Shown in pieces: positions 26,219 through 34,561 of a stretch of DNA of 64,000 bases. Positions within the stretch are counted from its first letter, which is position 1. The number at the start of each line of letters is the position of its first letter. A model generated the notes under the pieces. That model had not been told where the DNA came from. It did no database searches and saw nothing but the letters and a program-made list of their open reading frames with translations. The DNA is from Tritrichomonas musculus. Its lineage: Eukaryota; Parabasalia; Tritrichomonadida; Tritrichomonadidae. The stretch spans positions 6,138,001-6,202,000 of the forward strand of contig JAPFFF010000006.1 of the NCBI GenBank assembly GCA_039105265.1. Direction: 5' to 3'. The translations under genes and the position numbers were made by a program.

Positions 26219-26389
26219 CTGGTGAAAAGTGTAAAATGAATTTATAAAATTGAATAAAAAATGAAGTAAATTGAATACTACCAAAGGTGAAAAGTGCGAA
26301 ATGAAGTAAACATCGCCCTTTTCACCAGTTGATTTGAATGGCAATTTGGCCGTTAAGTGAAATTGAGGGGGTGATTTTTACTGAAGCCC
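26219..26389 (-). repeat. Right TIR of the 11-kb element
   Basis: Inverse of 15348-15518 and the same length. The 9-base target duplication TGTTTTAAA follows at 26390-26398. Confidence 0.9.
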
Positions 26390-26578
26390 TGTTTTAAATG
26401 TTTCTTTTTTTCCTTTTTTTTTTAAAAAAATCGAAAAAAATTGAAAGAGGTTCAGAAAATCATCCATCCAAGCAGGGACAAAATTGAATACTTTTCATAG
26501 AAAATTGAAAAAGTTGTCCCAAGCTTTTTGAATTGGACTTTACTACAAATTGAGAAAAAACACGATTTCAATACTTTT

Positions 26579-27710
26579 AAGGTACAAATCCAGTACGTTT
26601 AATATTGAGAGGGTACCCGTTTATTATTTGTGAGAAGTGCCTCCCCAGAAAAAGTCGATGAATTCTGTTTAAACGCATGAAAATGTCAGATTCCACTTTT
26701 TGCCAAAATATAGGCCAATTTTTTTTAATATTCTAAAATTTAATTTTTATCTTCTTTTTTCTATTAGTAAAAATACTTTTCTTTTCAGTAATCAAGCTAT
26801 TTATCAAAGTTATCCTATATACAATACTATATTTGATATCAAAGTTCGATCAATAATCAAGATTTTCATATTAAAATCAGATTAAATTAAATAGTCCGAT
26901 ATATCTCGCCTTGAATCAAAAAAATCCAAGAATTTCTTCGTTATCGCCATTTAAAAAGAATACTAACTGTAAAAGATAGTTTTCCTTTGCAATTATATTT
27001 TTTTGATATTTCAAATTGCATCAAAGTAAAAGTTTTTTGAAAATTCATGATTCCTTGAATAAAAATACTTTTATTAATAAAGCTTTTTTTGAGAAATAGC
27101 TCAATTTTCAATCTATTTGCTTAAAATGTAACATTTTTTGAAATAATCAAAATTTTGTTGCAATATGCATATTGGAATAGCAATTAGCATTTTTCTCTAG
27201 TATATAAAAGTTTTGGAATAGAAAATGGCTTATTATTCTGAAATATCAAGATATTATTTAATATCATATAAGAAATGAAATATGATTTACTCTAATAATG
27301 ATTATATTTAACTTACAAATAAGAAAACTAAACTGATTTATTTTTTTACAAATCGATACAGCATCATAACGAGATAAATATTATTAATTGTATATGAAAA
27401 AGTGTTGTATCAGGGAAAAAATAAATTAATCATAGAACCATATACATTTTAATTTATTTTTTATGCATTTGATATTATTTTATTCGATATTATTATATAT
27501 TTTACAAAAATTGATCAACTCGATGTCATTTTAGTTGGTTATTTATGAATTTATGACTTAACTAGGAAGAACATTTAATTTAAGTTTGTAAAATCTTCTA
27601 GATCTCTACAATTTTTAACTTTTTAATGCAATTTGTTTTTGAAAGTTTTGTCTCATAAAAAATTTTGTGAAATATTTTTGCGGTTTCTAAACGTACTAGA
27701 TTTGTACCTT
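26579..27710. mobile_element. Possible 1.13-kb transposon with flanking 28-bp direct repeats
   Basis: A 23-bp inverted repeat beginning AAGGTACAAATC (one mismatch) forms the ends. A 28-bp sequence starting AATTGAGA and ending TTTCAATACT lies on both outer sides in the same orientation (26548-26575 and 27711-27738, one mismatch). That is far longer than a normal target duplication. No gene inside. Confidence 0.55.
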
Positions 27711-27793
27711 AATTGAGAGAAAACACGATTTCAATACTAAAATTTGAAATTGGATTATCCGATTTGAATGAAAACTCCAAAACGTATAGAAGG

Positions 27794-28118
27794 ATTTAAT
27801 TGCTGAGTATGCAATTTTATCACACATATGAATATGTTTAAACTCTCTTAATTTGGAAACCAACTAACGAGCAGATCTATGGTTCACCCTCCTCAGTAGT
27901 GATGTATGTTCGTATTGACCCCCAGATAATAAATCACATCTGGCGGCCTACCCCACGTTAGTCGCTCAAGGGTTTCATGCGATTTTCCTTATTTTCTAAC
28001 CCCATTTTCAGAACTCAAGGTTTTCTAGCTCACTGTCTACAACACTGTGAGCCCCAACTATGAAACTCAATGATTTCTAGCACTTCATAACCCCCGAATA
28101 ATTTGAGCCTCCAATTGA
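27794..28118 (+). repeat. Left TIR of the Polinton
   Basis: 325 bp, inverse of 53313-53637 with about five differences. Clearly richer in G+C than its surroundings. Confidence 0.95.
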
Positions 28119-28158
28119 CAGCCAAACAGTAAATCAAATATTTTTTTAAATTTTTATT

Positions 28159-28163
28159 TCATT
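28159..28163 (+). promoter_or_regulatory. Initiator-like TCATT
   Basis: It lies five bases before the ATG at 28169. The trichomonad initiator consensus is TCA(+1)-pyrimidine-T/A close to the start codon, so this fits. Inferred, and the motif is short. Confidence 0.4.
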
Positions 28164-28168
28164 ACAAA

Positions 28169-28627
28169 ATGGCTTGCAATAGCAAATCACTTAGAGTTTT
28201 CGAATATATCAACAATCTTATCTCTCTATTGGAAAACCCTGATGATTTCAATAAATGTGATTTCACACTGCTTTGCGAAAAATATCCTATTATCAACAAA
28301 TCGAGTTTTATTGCGAAAGTGTTATACATTTCACTACAAACACCGGATAAAACAATTAGATTCTACCCAGATAAAATCAAAGAAATGGGGTTTGAGCATG
28401 TCGTTTTAACATCTAATACAAGGAGAAGAATTAACTGTAATTCATTAGAGTTCTTTGTTAACGGTTCAAGTATTGAGCAGAATTATAATGGATATAAATA
28501 TTATAACTATTCTATTGAACGAATCAACAAAACAAACCGCGATATGTTATTAAAGCTAAGAGAGAAATATGATATACCAGAACCAACAATATTTAAGGGT
28601 ACTCATCAAAATATTGTATTAGACTAA
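28169..28627 (+). CDS. Polinton protein of unknown function, 152 aa
   Basis: First gene inside the left TIR. The ATG follows an initiator-like TCATT. The product (MACNSKSLRVFEYINNLISL) is mixed helical and strand-like, with no signal peptide, membrane segment or motif I recognise. Its position next to the TIR and opposite the packaging ATPase suggests a Polinton-specific gene. I can give no function. Confidence 0.6.
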   Translation: MACNSKSLRVFEYINNLISLLENPDDFNKCDFTLLCEKYPIINKSSFIAKVLYISLQTPDKTIRFYPDKIKEMGFEHVVLTSNTRRRINCNSLEFFVNGSSIEQNYNGYKYYNYSIERINKTNRDMLLKLREKYDIPEPTIFKGTHQNIVLD

Positions 28628-28657
28628 AAAAATATACTTTGAATACACAATATTTTT

Positions 28658-29386
28658 TTACACACAACTAATAAACTCTATACTACCTTCTCGTGTGTTC
28701 ACCAAGATGAAATCATGATTTTTCATACAACAATATCTCCTCCACAAATCTTCGAATTCAATTGGCATAACAACTTGTTGGTAAATATAACCTATTTTCT
28801 GTCGTGAGAATCCATTAAATATGAAGAAAGATGTGCAGTTATTCTTGAATTCCGTCGGTATTGCTTTAAAGAATTGAACATTAACATAGACAATAGAATG
28901 TTTGTGCCGTAATTGAGTGATATAATTGGTAAAATAAGCTGATTTCAATAGCTTTGATTTAATGAAATCCTCACATAAAATGATGGTATTTAGAGGCTTT
29001 GCCTGTGAATTCAACTGTGAAATACATAAAAAGGAGAGCATCTTATTTATCTTCTCTTCATCTAATCGAGTATTATTATTAACGTATTTATCATACAATT
29101 CTTTCCATAAATCAAGTTCTTTTAAGTAATTCTCAGCATTTGAATCAGATATAACTTTTATAGGAAGTTTAATCAATTCTCGCTGTGCTTCAAATGTTGA
29201 ATCATTTATAACTCCATTCTTACTAATATAAACAATTAAATGAGCAGCACCAGGGATTCTTGATATTTGAATAATATCACGCAATACAATATGAGATTTA
29301 CCCTTTCCTTGAGCTCCAACAATGATGTTTAATGAATTATAATTTGCGTAGATACCATTAGCAATTGGTCTAATAGATTCACTCAA
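28658..29386 (-). CDS. Packaging ATPase (FtsK/HerA-type)
   Basis: About 242 residues. The Walker A motif IIVGAQGKGKSHIV lies near residues 20-34 and a hydrophobic Walker B strand ending in acids (TIILCEDF) near residues 135-142. An Asn-rich loop follows at FKNNCTSFFIFNGFS. The size and order fit the A32/FtsK-HerA-type ATPases that Polintons and related viruses use to drive DNA into the capsid. It ends 31 bp from the convergent gene at 28169-28627. Confidence rests on these motifs and on the capsid and integrase genes around it. Confidence 0.8.
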   Translation of the reverse strand: MSESIRPIANGIYANYNSLNIIVGAQGKGKSHIVLRDIIQISRIPGAAHLIVYISKNGVINDSTFEAQRELIKLPIKVISDSNAENYLKELDLWKELYDKYVNNNTRLDEEKINKMLSFLCISQLNSQAKPLNTIILCEDFIKSKLLKSAYFTNYITQLRHKHSIVYVNVQFFKAIPTEFKNNCTSFFIFNGFSRQKIGYIYQQVVMPIEFEDLWRRYCCMKNHDFILVNTREGSIEFISCV

Positions 29387-29538
29387 TATCTTGGATTCAT
29401 TTTTTTATACGCTTTACTCATCTCAATGTCGATGTTAAAAAAGGGTTTTACCTGAGGTCCAGTAAATAGCTCTTCTGAATCACTAGAATCTGAAAAAAAC
29501 ACTGTCGAATAATCAAACTTTGTGGGTTTAAGCATTTC

Positions 29539-29781
29539 TTAGCAATAAAGTTTCTGTCGCATCTCTTCACTTAATTCAGGTGGTTCATCAGGTTTCAATG
29601 CTGATATTATCACAAATAACTCCATAACATTAACAGCTAGAATCATACATAAAAATTTCTCACAAAACATTTTTTCTTCGAAAAAAAGCCTTACTAAAAG
29701 TAAGTCATTTCCTATTAAGAAAAAGTAATTAACAGCAATATTTGAGTGATATTGCATATTTAACAAACTCGGTATAGACAT
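29539..29781 (-). CDS. Small hydrophobic Polinton protein
   Basis: 80 residues with a long hydrophobic stretch (IAVNYFFLIGNDLLLVRLFF, then FLCMILAVNVMELFVIISAL) that could span a membrane once or twice, ending in an acidic tail. It overlaps the end of the next upstream frame by about 50 bases, so it may not be a separate gene. Function unknown. Confidence 0.35.
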   Translation of the reverse strand: MSIPSLLNMQYHSNIAVNYFFLIGNDLLLVRLFFEEKMFCEKFLCMILAVNVMELFVIISALKPDEPPELSEEMRQKLYC

Positions 29782-30298
29782 GATTGTAGCAGTATTTTAG
29801 TTCTTCGGATTTACCATCTTTAGTGATTAATATCTTATCAATCTTTATCAGTTTTGCAACATTAGCAACACAACAACCAGGTTCTTCATCTTCAATAACC
29901 AAATCAACTTTATCACAATCTGTCAACAGCTTTATCATATCCATTAATAATGTCGATTTACATACCACATAAGAGTTTACCTTTAATGGATTATTCTCAT
30001 ACATCCCAACAAGCAACTCTAAAAATTTGTTTTTCTTTTCAAGTGAATCCAACTCATTTCCTAAATCTGCAATTCCCCTTTCTTGGGCAAGATTGTTGGT
30101 TGGAGGTATGTATTGAGAAGCAAACCCCTCCTGTGGGGACGGCATAGTAAAATTTACATTTTGTGGTTGCGGTATTTGTGGATATGCTACTGCACTTCCT
30201 CTTTGAGGAGCTAATTTGATTTCTATATTTGTTTCTTGACTCTGTTTTACACTTGCATCGTTTTCTGAGCTCAATATACGTGCTTTATTCAAAGACAT
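29729..30298 (-). CDS. Polinton protein of unknown function, 189 aa
   Basis: The product opens with a flexible Gln/Pro-rich region (about residues 15-75, with NVNFTMPSPQEGFASQYIPP). A compact part of about 100 residues follows, containing DKVDLVIEDEEPGCCVANVA. No known motif. A disordered leader and a position in a run of small minus-strand genes beside the capsid gene suggest a structural or assembly role, which is inference only. Confidence 0.55.
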   Translation of the reverse strand: MSLNKARILSSENDASVKQSQETNIEIKLAPQRGSAVAYPQIPQPQNVNFTMPSPQEGFASQYIPPTNNLAQERGIADLGNELDSLEKKNKFLELLVGMYENNPLKVNSYVVCKSTLLMDMIKLLTDCDKVDLVIEDEEPGCCVANVAKLIKIDKILITKDGKSEELKYCYNHVYTEFVKYAISLKYCC

Positions 30299-30325
30299 TT
30301 CAGTGCAAAAAAATCTCTATACATC

Positions 30326-30556
30326 TTACTCTTTATTCGTTAATCTATCAAATTCTTTTTCGAGTTTGTGAACTTTCTCTTTTAAAGATTCAATATCCTC
30401 AATTAACGATTCTCTTACTGCTAATCCATTTGAGCCAAGCATACCTGATTTTACGTTATTGAGATGTTGTTTATAGTCGTAGCATTTCTCTTTTAGCGCT
30501 CGTTTGATTCTTTTAAGTTCAGGAATTTCCCTCTTATAATCACTTAATTCAGTCAT
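30326..30556 (-). CDS. Small coiled-coil protein
   Basis: 76 residues, highly charged. A heptad-like C-terminal half (IEDIESLKEKVHKLEKEFDR) predicts a coiled coil. It is divergent from the small gene starting at 30573, with only 16 bp between the two starts, so they probably share a promoter. A TCATTTATTTC initiator-like stretch lies in that gap. Function unknown. Confidence 0.5.
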   Translation of the reverse strand: MTELSDYKREIPELKRIKRALKEKCYDYKQHLNNVKSGMLGSNGLAVRESLIEDIESLKEKVHKLEKEFDRLTNKE

Positions 30557-30572
30557 TTATTTCAATACAAAA

Positions 30573-30806
30573 ATGTCTTTTCAACAGAGACGCACGATAA
30601 GAGATGATAAAAGAATGAATTTCTACGATAGACTTCAATTGGAAATGCAAAAAGAGCGTACCAGAATCAATTCTGCACCTATAATCAAGAAGAGAGATTT
30701 GAAGGGAACTATAAACCATGAAAAGCCTCCAATAACTACAAAAAAACTCAACTATCATACATATTCTTTAAACCATTCAGTGGTCCCAATTAATAGTAAG
30801 ATTTAA
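30573..30806 (+). CDS. Small basic protein
   Basis: 77 residues, rich in Arg and Lys (MSFQQRRTIRDDKRMNFYDR). It has no membrane segment or recognised domain. It sits alone on the plus strand among minus-strand neighbours and ends two bases before the end of the convergent gene at 30808. A small basic product in a capsid cluster could bind DNA, but this is a guess. Confidence 0.45.
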   Translation: MSFQQRRTIRDDKRMNFYDRLQLEMQKERTRINSAPIIKKRDLKGTINHEKPPITTKKLNYHTYSLNHSVVPINSKI

Positions 30807-30807
30807 G

Positions 30808-31254
30808 CTACATATTATTCATAGTATTAATATATTTAGCTATCTGATTCACAGTTGATGTTAGTTCTATTATTTTTTTCTCTAATTGCTCAACGCGATT
30901 CGCTATAAGCTCATTCGCATGAATGCGCGATATCATCTGCTTAATCTCATCCTTCACACTTTCAATATCAGCTCTGATAACATCTTGTTCTAACTCTTTT
31001 AGGTCTTCCTTTTTAAACACTTTTTTTAGAAATATATCACCCCCAACTCTCTTATTTCCTTCTTTCGAACAATTCTTTTTTGTTATTCTATATTCAACAC
31101 CATCGGGGGTAATAATCTTATATACTCTATTGAGGTACTGTGTGGTGCGTCCATTCATCTCGTCCTTGTGCTTCTGATAGAACAAATTAAATTCTTCGAT
31201 GGATTTGAAGTTTTTTGTTTCTTCAGTTATTTCGTTAATTACTTCCAATTCCAT
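30808..31254 (-). CDS. Protein with C-terminal coiled coil, 148 aa
   Basis: The N-terminal half (residues 15-75, FKSIEEFNLFYQKHKDEMNG, VYKIITPDGVEYRITKKN) looks like a small globular domain. The C-terminal half (LKELEQDVIRADIESVKDEI ... VEQLEKKIIELTSTVNQIA) is a clear heptad pattern. Coiled coils often make trimers in fibres or minor virion proteins. It lies next to the amphipathic 84-residue gene and the major capsid gene. Exact function unknown. Confidence 0.55.
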   Translation of the reverse strand: MELEVINEITEETKNFKSIEEFNLFYQKHKDEMNGRTTQYLNRVYKIITPDGVEYRITKKNCSKEGNKRVGGDIFLKKVFKKEDLKELEQDVIRADIESVKDEIKQMISRIHANELIANRVEQLEKKIIELTSTVNQIAKYINTMNNM

Positions 31255-31280
31255 TTATTTTCAAAAAAATTTTTTTGTTT

Positions 31281-31535
31281 TTATTCTACTTCATTTATCA
31301 AGCTCTTACCAATTCTCATTCCTCTATCGACAACATTTAACCCTGTGTCAATTGCTCTTATAGTGTCTCCAATAAGAGGTATATCACCTAAAACAGGCTT
31401 TACCGCACTGGTAACTCTTTTACCAATTTCAACAACTTTAGGAAGTGCTTTACCGACTTTAGTTGCAACATTCTTAATTGTATTACCAACTGATTTAAAA
31501 GCATTTTTCATTTTCTTGAAGATTCCGATACCCAT
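31281..31535 (-). CDS. Amphipathic basic protein, candidate membrane-active virion peptide
   Basis: 84 residues, starting MGIGIFKKMKNAFKSVGNTI. Nearly the whole chain can form amphipathic helices with Lys on one face and Val/Ile/Ala on the other. A Pro-Gly break near residue 48 (VLGDIPLIGDTIRAIDTG) separates two helices. Adenovirus protein VI and several non-enveloped viruses use such helices to disrupt membranes; no sequence match is claimed. Its start faces the start of the major capsid gene with about 50 bp between them. The role is inferred from composition and position. Confidence 0.5.
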   Translation of the reverse strand: MGIGIFKKMKNAFKSVGNTIKNVATKVGKALPKVVEIGKRVTSAVKPVLGDIPLIGDTIRAIDTGLNVVDRGMRIGKSLINEVE

Positions 31536-31580
31536 TGTTTTTATAATGAAAAAAGACCGTTAATAAGTACTTTTTTTGTA

Positions 31581-31585
31581 TCATA
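31581..31585 (+). promoter_or_regulatory. Initiator-like TCATA before the capsid gene
   Basis: It lies one base before the ATG at 31587, which would give a very short leader, as is typical of trichomonad genes. Inferred. Confidence 0.35.
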
Positions 31586-31586
31586 A

Positions 31587-33608
31587 ATGTTGTATCGCAA
31601 CGAAAGAGCACATAATTACAAAATCGAAGCTGGGAATGTACTTGACACTTTTAATAAGATGCGTGAAATGATTAATACTAATGATGGTACATGCTCATTT
31701 TCATTCAGAACTGTTGACTGTCATGACCAACCTGCACCATTTCATCAAGGACAATATTCCCAAATCAGTTTAACACATCCCGACCACTTCATTAGTGATG
31801 TTGATAAAGGATTTTTAACATTTCACATCAAACTAGATTTACAACTCAATACTGATTTAGCAAAATTACAACAAATTGATGACCCAAATAACTTCTACAA
31901 ATTATTTGTCGGGCTCAAATCTTCCAATCAATTGTTTGACCGTTTGGAGATTCTCCATAATAATGTAAATGTTGGATATCAGCAAAATGAATGTATTCGT
32001 GAAGGGTTTTTGTATTCCACTGTTAAACCAGAGACTGAGAAGAAACGTAGGCGTTTTGTACATTCACTTTGGGAAAACGTTTCAAATTATTCACAGACTG
32101 TTGCTGGTGCTTATGTTAACCTCAATTCATTCAAATCTAATGGTAAATCCCAAGTTGAATTTGATTTAAACGTACCATTCGATGATTTACTTGCATTACA
32201 AGCATTCGATTTATTCCCTAATGGTATCATAGGTGATCTCTCTATAAGATTCCAAGTATCACCCGCAGGATTAGTTTGGGCTGCTATAGACCCTTATACT
32301 GTTGCTGAAACAAAAGCTTATCTAGAAGATAATGATAGTATCTCATCTGCAGAATTAGAAAGATTGAAAGAAATAAAGGCCCGCGGTCACTTGAAACATC
32401 AATTTACACAAATTGGTAATGAAGCTATAATTCCAGGTCCTGGTGCTCCATCTCCAGACCCATCTCCAACACCTGACCCATCACCATCTCCAACACCTGA
32501 CCCATCACCATCTCCAACACCTATCAAGTATAAGATTCAATATCGAATTGGTGAACAATGGGATGAAGATGATGGTACAGGTTATTCTGATATTCTTACA
32601 GATTTGGAATTCAATTTCAGTTACACAAAGGAAGAATTTGAAGAATTTGGTCTTCAACCAGGTGCAACTGATGAAGAAATTTGCGTTCATAATCCTGCTG
32701 TAACATTACCACCATTAAATCATGCTGACAAAAATGGAAGATATTATGCTTGGCAAATTGTTAAAACACCAATTGTTTCTGCTAAACAGACTCTTCAAGC
32801 AATTCACGATGCTAAATCACAACTTCACAACGAAACATATTCATCACAGAAAGCTACATTAACTGTAAACAGAATGACAATCACATTATGTAAATCAAAT
32901 ATGCAAGGATATGGTGTCTGTGAATCTACTCGCAGAGGTATTGAAAATATTCTTCGTGAAGGAATTATAATCCCATCCCAAAAAGTTGATCACCATTCAT
33001 TCCCAATTGCTCCTGCAGCAAATGGTATCAAATCTACTTTGAATATCCCATTAATTAATGTTACAACAATGTCAATTATGTTTCCAAAACATCATAATGA
33101 CCTCACTGTTTTCGAAAATCCGGTATATCAAAATTGTTATCTCAATATTGGTGGTAAGAACTTCCCAGATGAAAATGTTAGCACAATTGGTGCAAGATTC
33201 TTTGAAAATCAATTAACTGCTGGAGACCTTGATGGAATCACATTACAATGCACAAAAGAATTTGAAGATAGTATGACAATGCCAAAGAATGATGCAAATG
33301 GAGTTCGTTATAGAAATACTTTAAGTGATGCTTCTAGCTTTGTTTTCAATATTCAAACAGAACGTGCTTCAGCAGGATATTGCTATGATGGATTGGATGG
33401 TGGATTTGGAAATATTCAAGTTCAGGTTAATGGTCAACCAATATATACAGGTCCAAATGATACTTACTATAATGTTAACGAAGAAGGTACAGTGCATCCA
33501 CCTCCACCCCAGCTGTTTTTAACTCGTGATACATACTTTAAACTTTCACTTAACGGATTAGAATATGTTGATGATGAAACGCCATCTGGCAGTCAAGTTA
33601 ATGAGTAA
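31587..33608 (+). CDS. Major capsid protein, double jelly-roll type
   Basis: 673 residues. Beta-rich text such as GFLTFHIKLDLQLN, LFDRLEILHNNVNVGYQQNE, FDLFPNGIIGDLSIRFQVSP and TSTLNIPLINVTTMSIMFPK fits the strand-rich double jelly-roll capsid proteins of Polintons and their viral relatives. A Pro-rich linker of PSPTPDPSPSPT repeats (about residues 285-310) interrupts the first part and is probably a surface loop. The size is close to other Polinton capsid proteins. The neighbouring amphipathic, coiled-coil and ATPase genes support the call. I have no alignment, so the family call is by composition, length and context. Confidence 0.7.
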   Translation: MLYRNERAHNYKIEAGNVLDTFNKMREMINTNDGTCSFSFRTVDCHDQPAPFHQGQYSQISLTHPDHFISDVDKGFLTFHIKLDLQLNTDLAKLQQIDDPNNFYKLFVGLKSSNQLFDRLEILHNNVNVGYQQNECIREGFLYSTVKPETEKKRRRFVHSLWENVSNYSQTVAGAYVNLNSFKSNGKSQVEFDLNVPFDDLLALQAFDLFPNGIIGDLSIRFQVSPAGLVWAAIDPYTVAETKAYLEDNDSISSAELERLKEIKARGHLKHQFTQIGNEAIIPGPGAPSPDPSPTPDPSPSPTPDPSPSPTPIKYKIQYRIGEQWDEDDGTGYSDILTDLEFNFSYTKEEFEEFGLQPGATDEEICVHNPAVTLPPLNHADKNGRYYAWQIVKTPIVSAKQTLQAIHDAKSQLHNETYSSQKATLTVNRMTITLCKSNMQGYGVCESTRRGIENILREGIIIPSQKVDHHSFPIAPAANGIKSTLNIPLINVTTMSIMFPKHHNDLTVFENPVYQNCYLNIGGKNFPDENVSTIGARFFENQLTAGDLDGITLQCTKEFEDSMTMPKNDANGVRYRNTLSDASSFVFNIQTERASAGYCYDGLDGGFGNIQVQVNGQPIYTGPNDTYYNVNEEGTVHPPPPQLFLTRDTYFKLSLNGLEYVDDETPSGSQVNE

Positions 33609-33639
33609 ATTGATTTTCGAATATTTTCTGGTCCCTCGG

Positions 33640-33690
33640 CAACTTTGTTGACTGGGGCAATGCCCCCGGAATTCCGAGGTTTGATTTTTT
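33640..33690. repeat. GC-rich nested hairpin after the capsid gene
   Basis: An outer stem, CCTCGG with CCGAGG, surrounds GGGGCAATGCCCC. It lies about 40 bp after the capsid stop and 45 bp before the next ATG. It could fold in the 3' end of the transcript, or be a small palindromic insertion like that at 33968-33983. Confidence 0.5.
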
Positions 33691-33731
33691 TGCAAATCTA
33701 TTTTTAAAATAATTTTTTATCTCCAGAACAA

Positions 33732-34517
33732 ATGGCTTCGATGAGCGGGGCTCAGTTGGCTTTGCCAATAAACGTAGAACGAATTAATGATGACTACGAA
33801 TTTATTCAATATAATGCACATTTACGCATCATACATTCAATCAAAGATGATATGTACCAAGCTCAAAGCATAATAACTGCATGCAACTCTATTAAACAAA
33901 TAAAGCATTGGCTGGAAAATCAATCAACAAAAGAGTTATTACAAGAATTTGAATCTGAAAAGGGGTCGGTCGGAATTCCGACCTACCAAAAAATATATGA
34001 AAATCGACCAAATTTACCAAACGAATTAAAAGGAATGTATATCCACCGCTTACTTGTCAATCACATCGCAATGTGGTGTTCTCCATTATATGCAATTTAT
34101 ATTGCTAAGCTTTTAGACTCCCAATTTGAACGTGAACGCAAACAACATCAGCAACAAATTGATGAACTCAAACCACGTGCAGTACCAGAAAACCACAAGA
34201 ATGATTACCGTTATTTGATTTACAAAGAGGATATTAATAAAGAAGGTTTCATTAGGCTTCATTTGAGTCGTCGTCATAAAAGTACTTGGAGAAAAGTTGT
34301 TAACCATTACAATAATGAAAACGAAAGATTTTACTTCAAAGATGACCTTCCTATTAGTATGACACCAAATTTAAACATTAAGAATATCATAAAAGCATCA
34401 TTTGGAACAGATGATTATAAGGTTTCCAATAGTGGTAACTGTGTTGATATCAAAATAGAGCATCTTCCGAAGCTTCACACATTAATTGAAGAATACTTTA
34501 ATAATAATAGCATTTAA
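33732..34517 (+). CDS. KilA-N domain protein
   Basis: 261 residues. The N-terminal half holds a KilA-N fold: a strand-rich start (YEFIQYNAHLRIIHSIKDDM), IKHWLENQSTKELL, then the typical helix LKGMYIHRLLVNHIAMWCSP followed by YAIYIAKLLDSQF. KilA-N proteins bind DNA and are common in large DNA viruses and phages. A C-terminal module (residues 155-261, RLHLSRRHKSTWRKVVNHYN) is unassigned. It lies between the capsid and integrase genes. A perfect 16-bp palindrome, GGTCGGAATTCCGACC (33968-33983), sits within the coding frame near residue 80. The likely role is regulation or replication; the target is unknown. Confidence 0.75.
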   Translation: MASMSGAQLALPINVERINDDYEFIQYNAHLRIIHSIKDDMYQAQSIITACNSIKQIKHWLENQSTKELLQEFESEKGSVGIPTYQKIYENRPNLPNELKGMYIHRLLVNHIAMWCSPLYAIYIAKLLDSQFERERKQHQQQIDELKPRAVPENHKNDYRYLIYKEDINKEGFIRLHLSRRHKSTWRKVVNHYNNENERFYFKDDLPISMTPNLNIKNIIKASFGTDDYKVSNSGNCVDIKIEHLPKLHTLIEEYFNNNSI

Positions 34518-34561
34518 GTAATTGATATTTTTTTGTTTATCAATACTTTTTTTGGAAAAAA

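Larger units (their letters stand above)
15348..26389. mobile_element. 11-kb gene-free Mutator-like element with 171-bp TIRs
   Basis: The terminal inverted repeats are 15348-15518 and 26219-26389, 171 bp each with about one mismatch, starting GGGCTTCAGTAAAAATCACC. Both sides carry the same 9 bases, TGTTTTAAA (15339-15347 and 26390-26398). Long TIRs with a 9-bp duplication are the hallmark of Mutator-like elements (MULEs). No transposase or other credible gene lies between them, so it would be non-autonomous. It holds at least four smaller elements with their own duplications (17346-17735, 17904-19201, 20642-21727, 21817-22924) and a foldback (23314-24666). Between them (15519-17343, 19210-20633, 22933-23313) lies AT-rich sequence without genes. 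Near-identical TIRs suggest a recent move. Confidence 0.8.
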
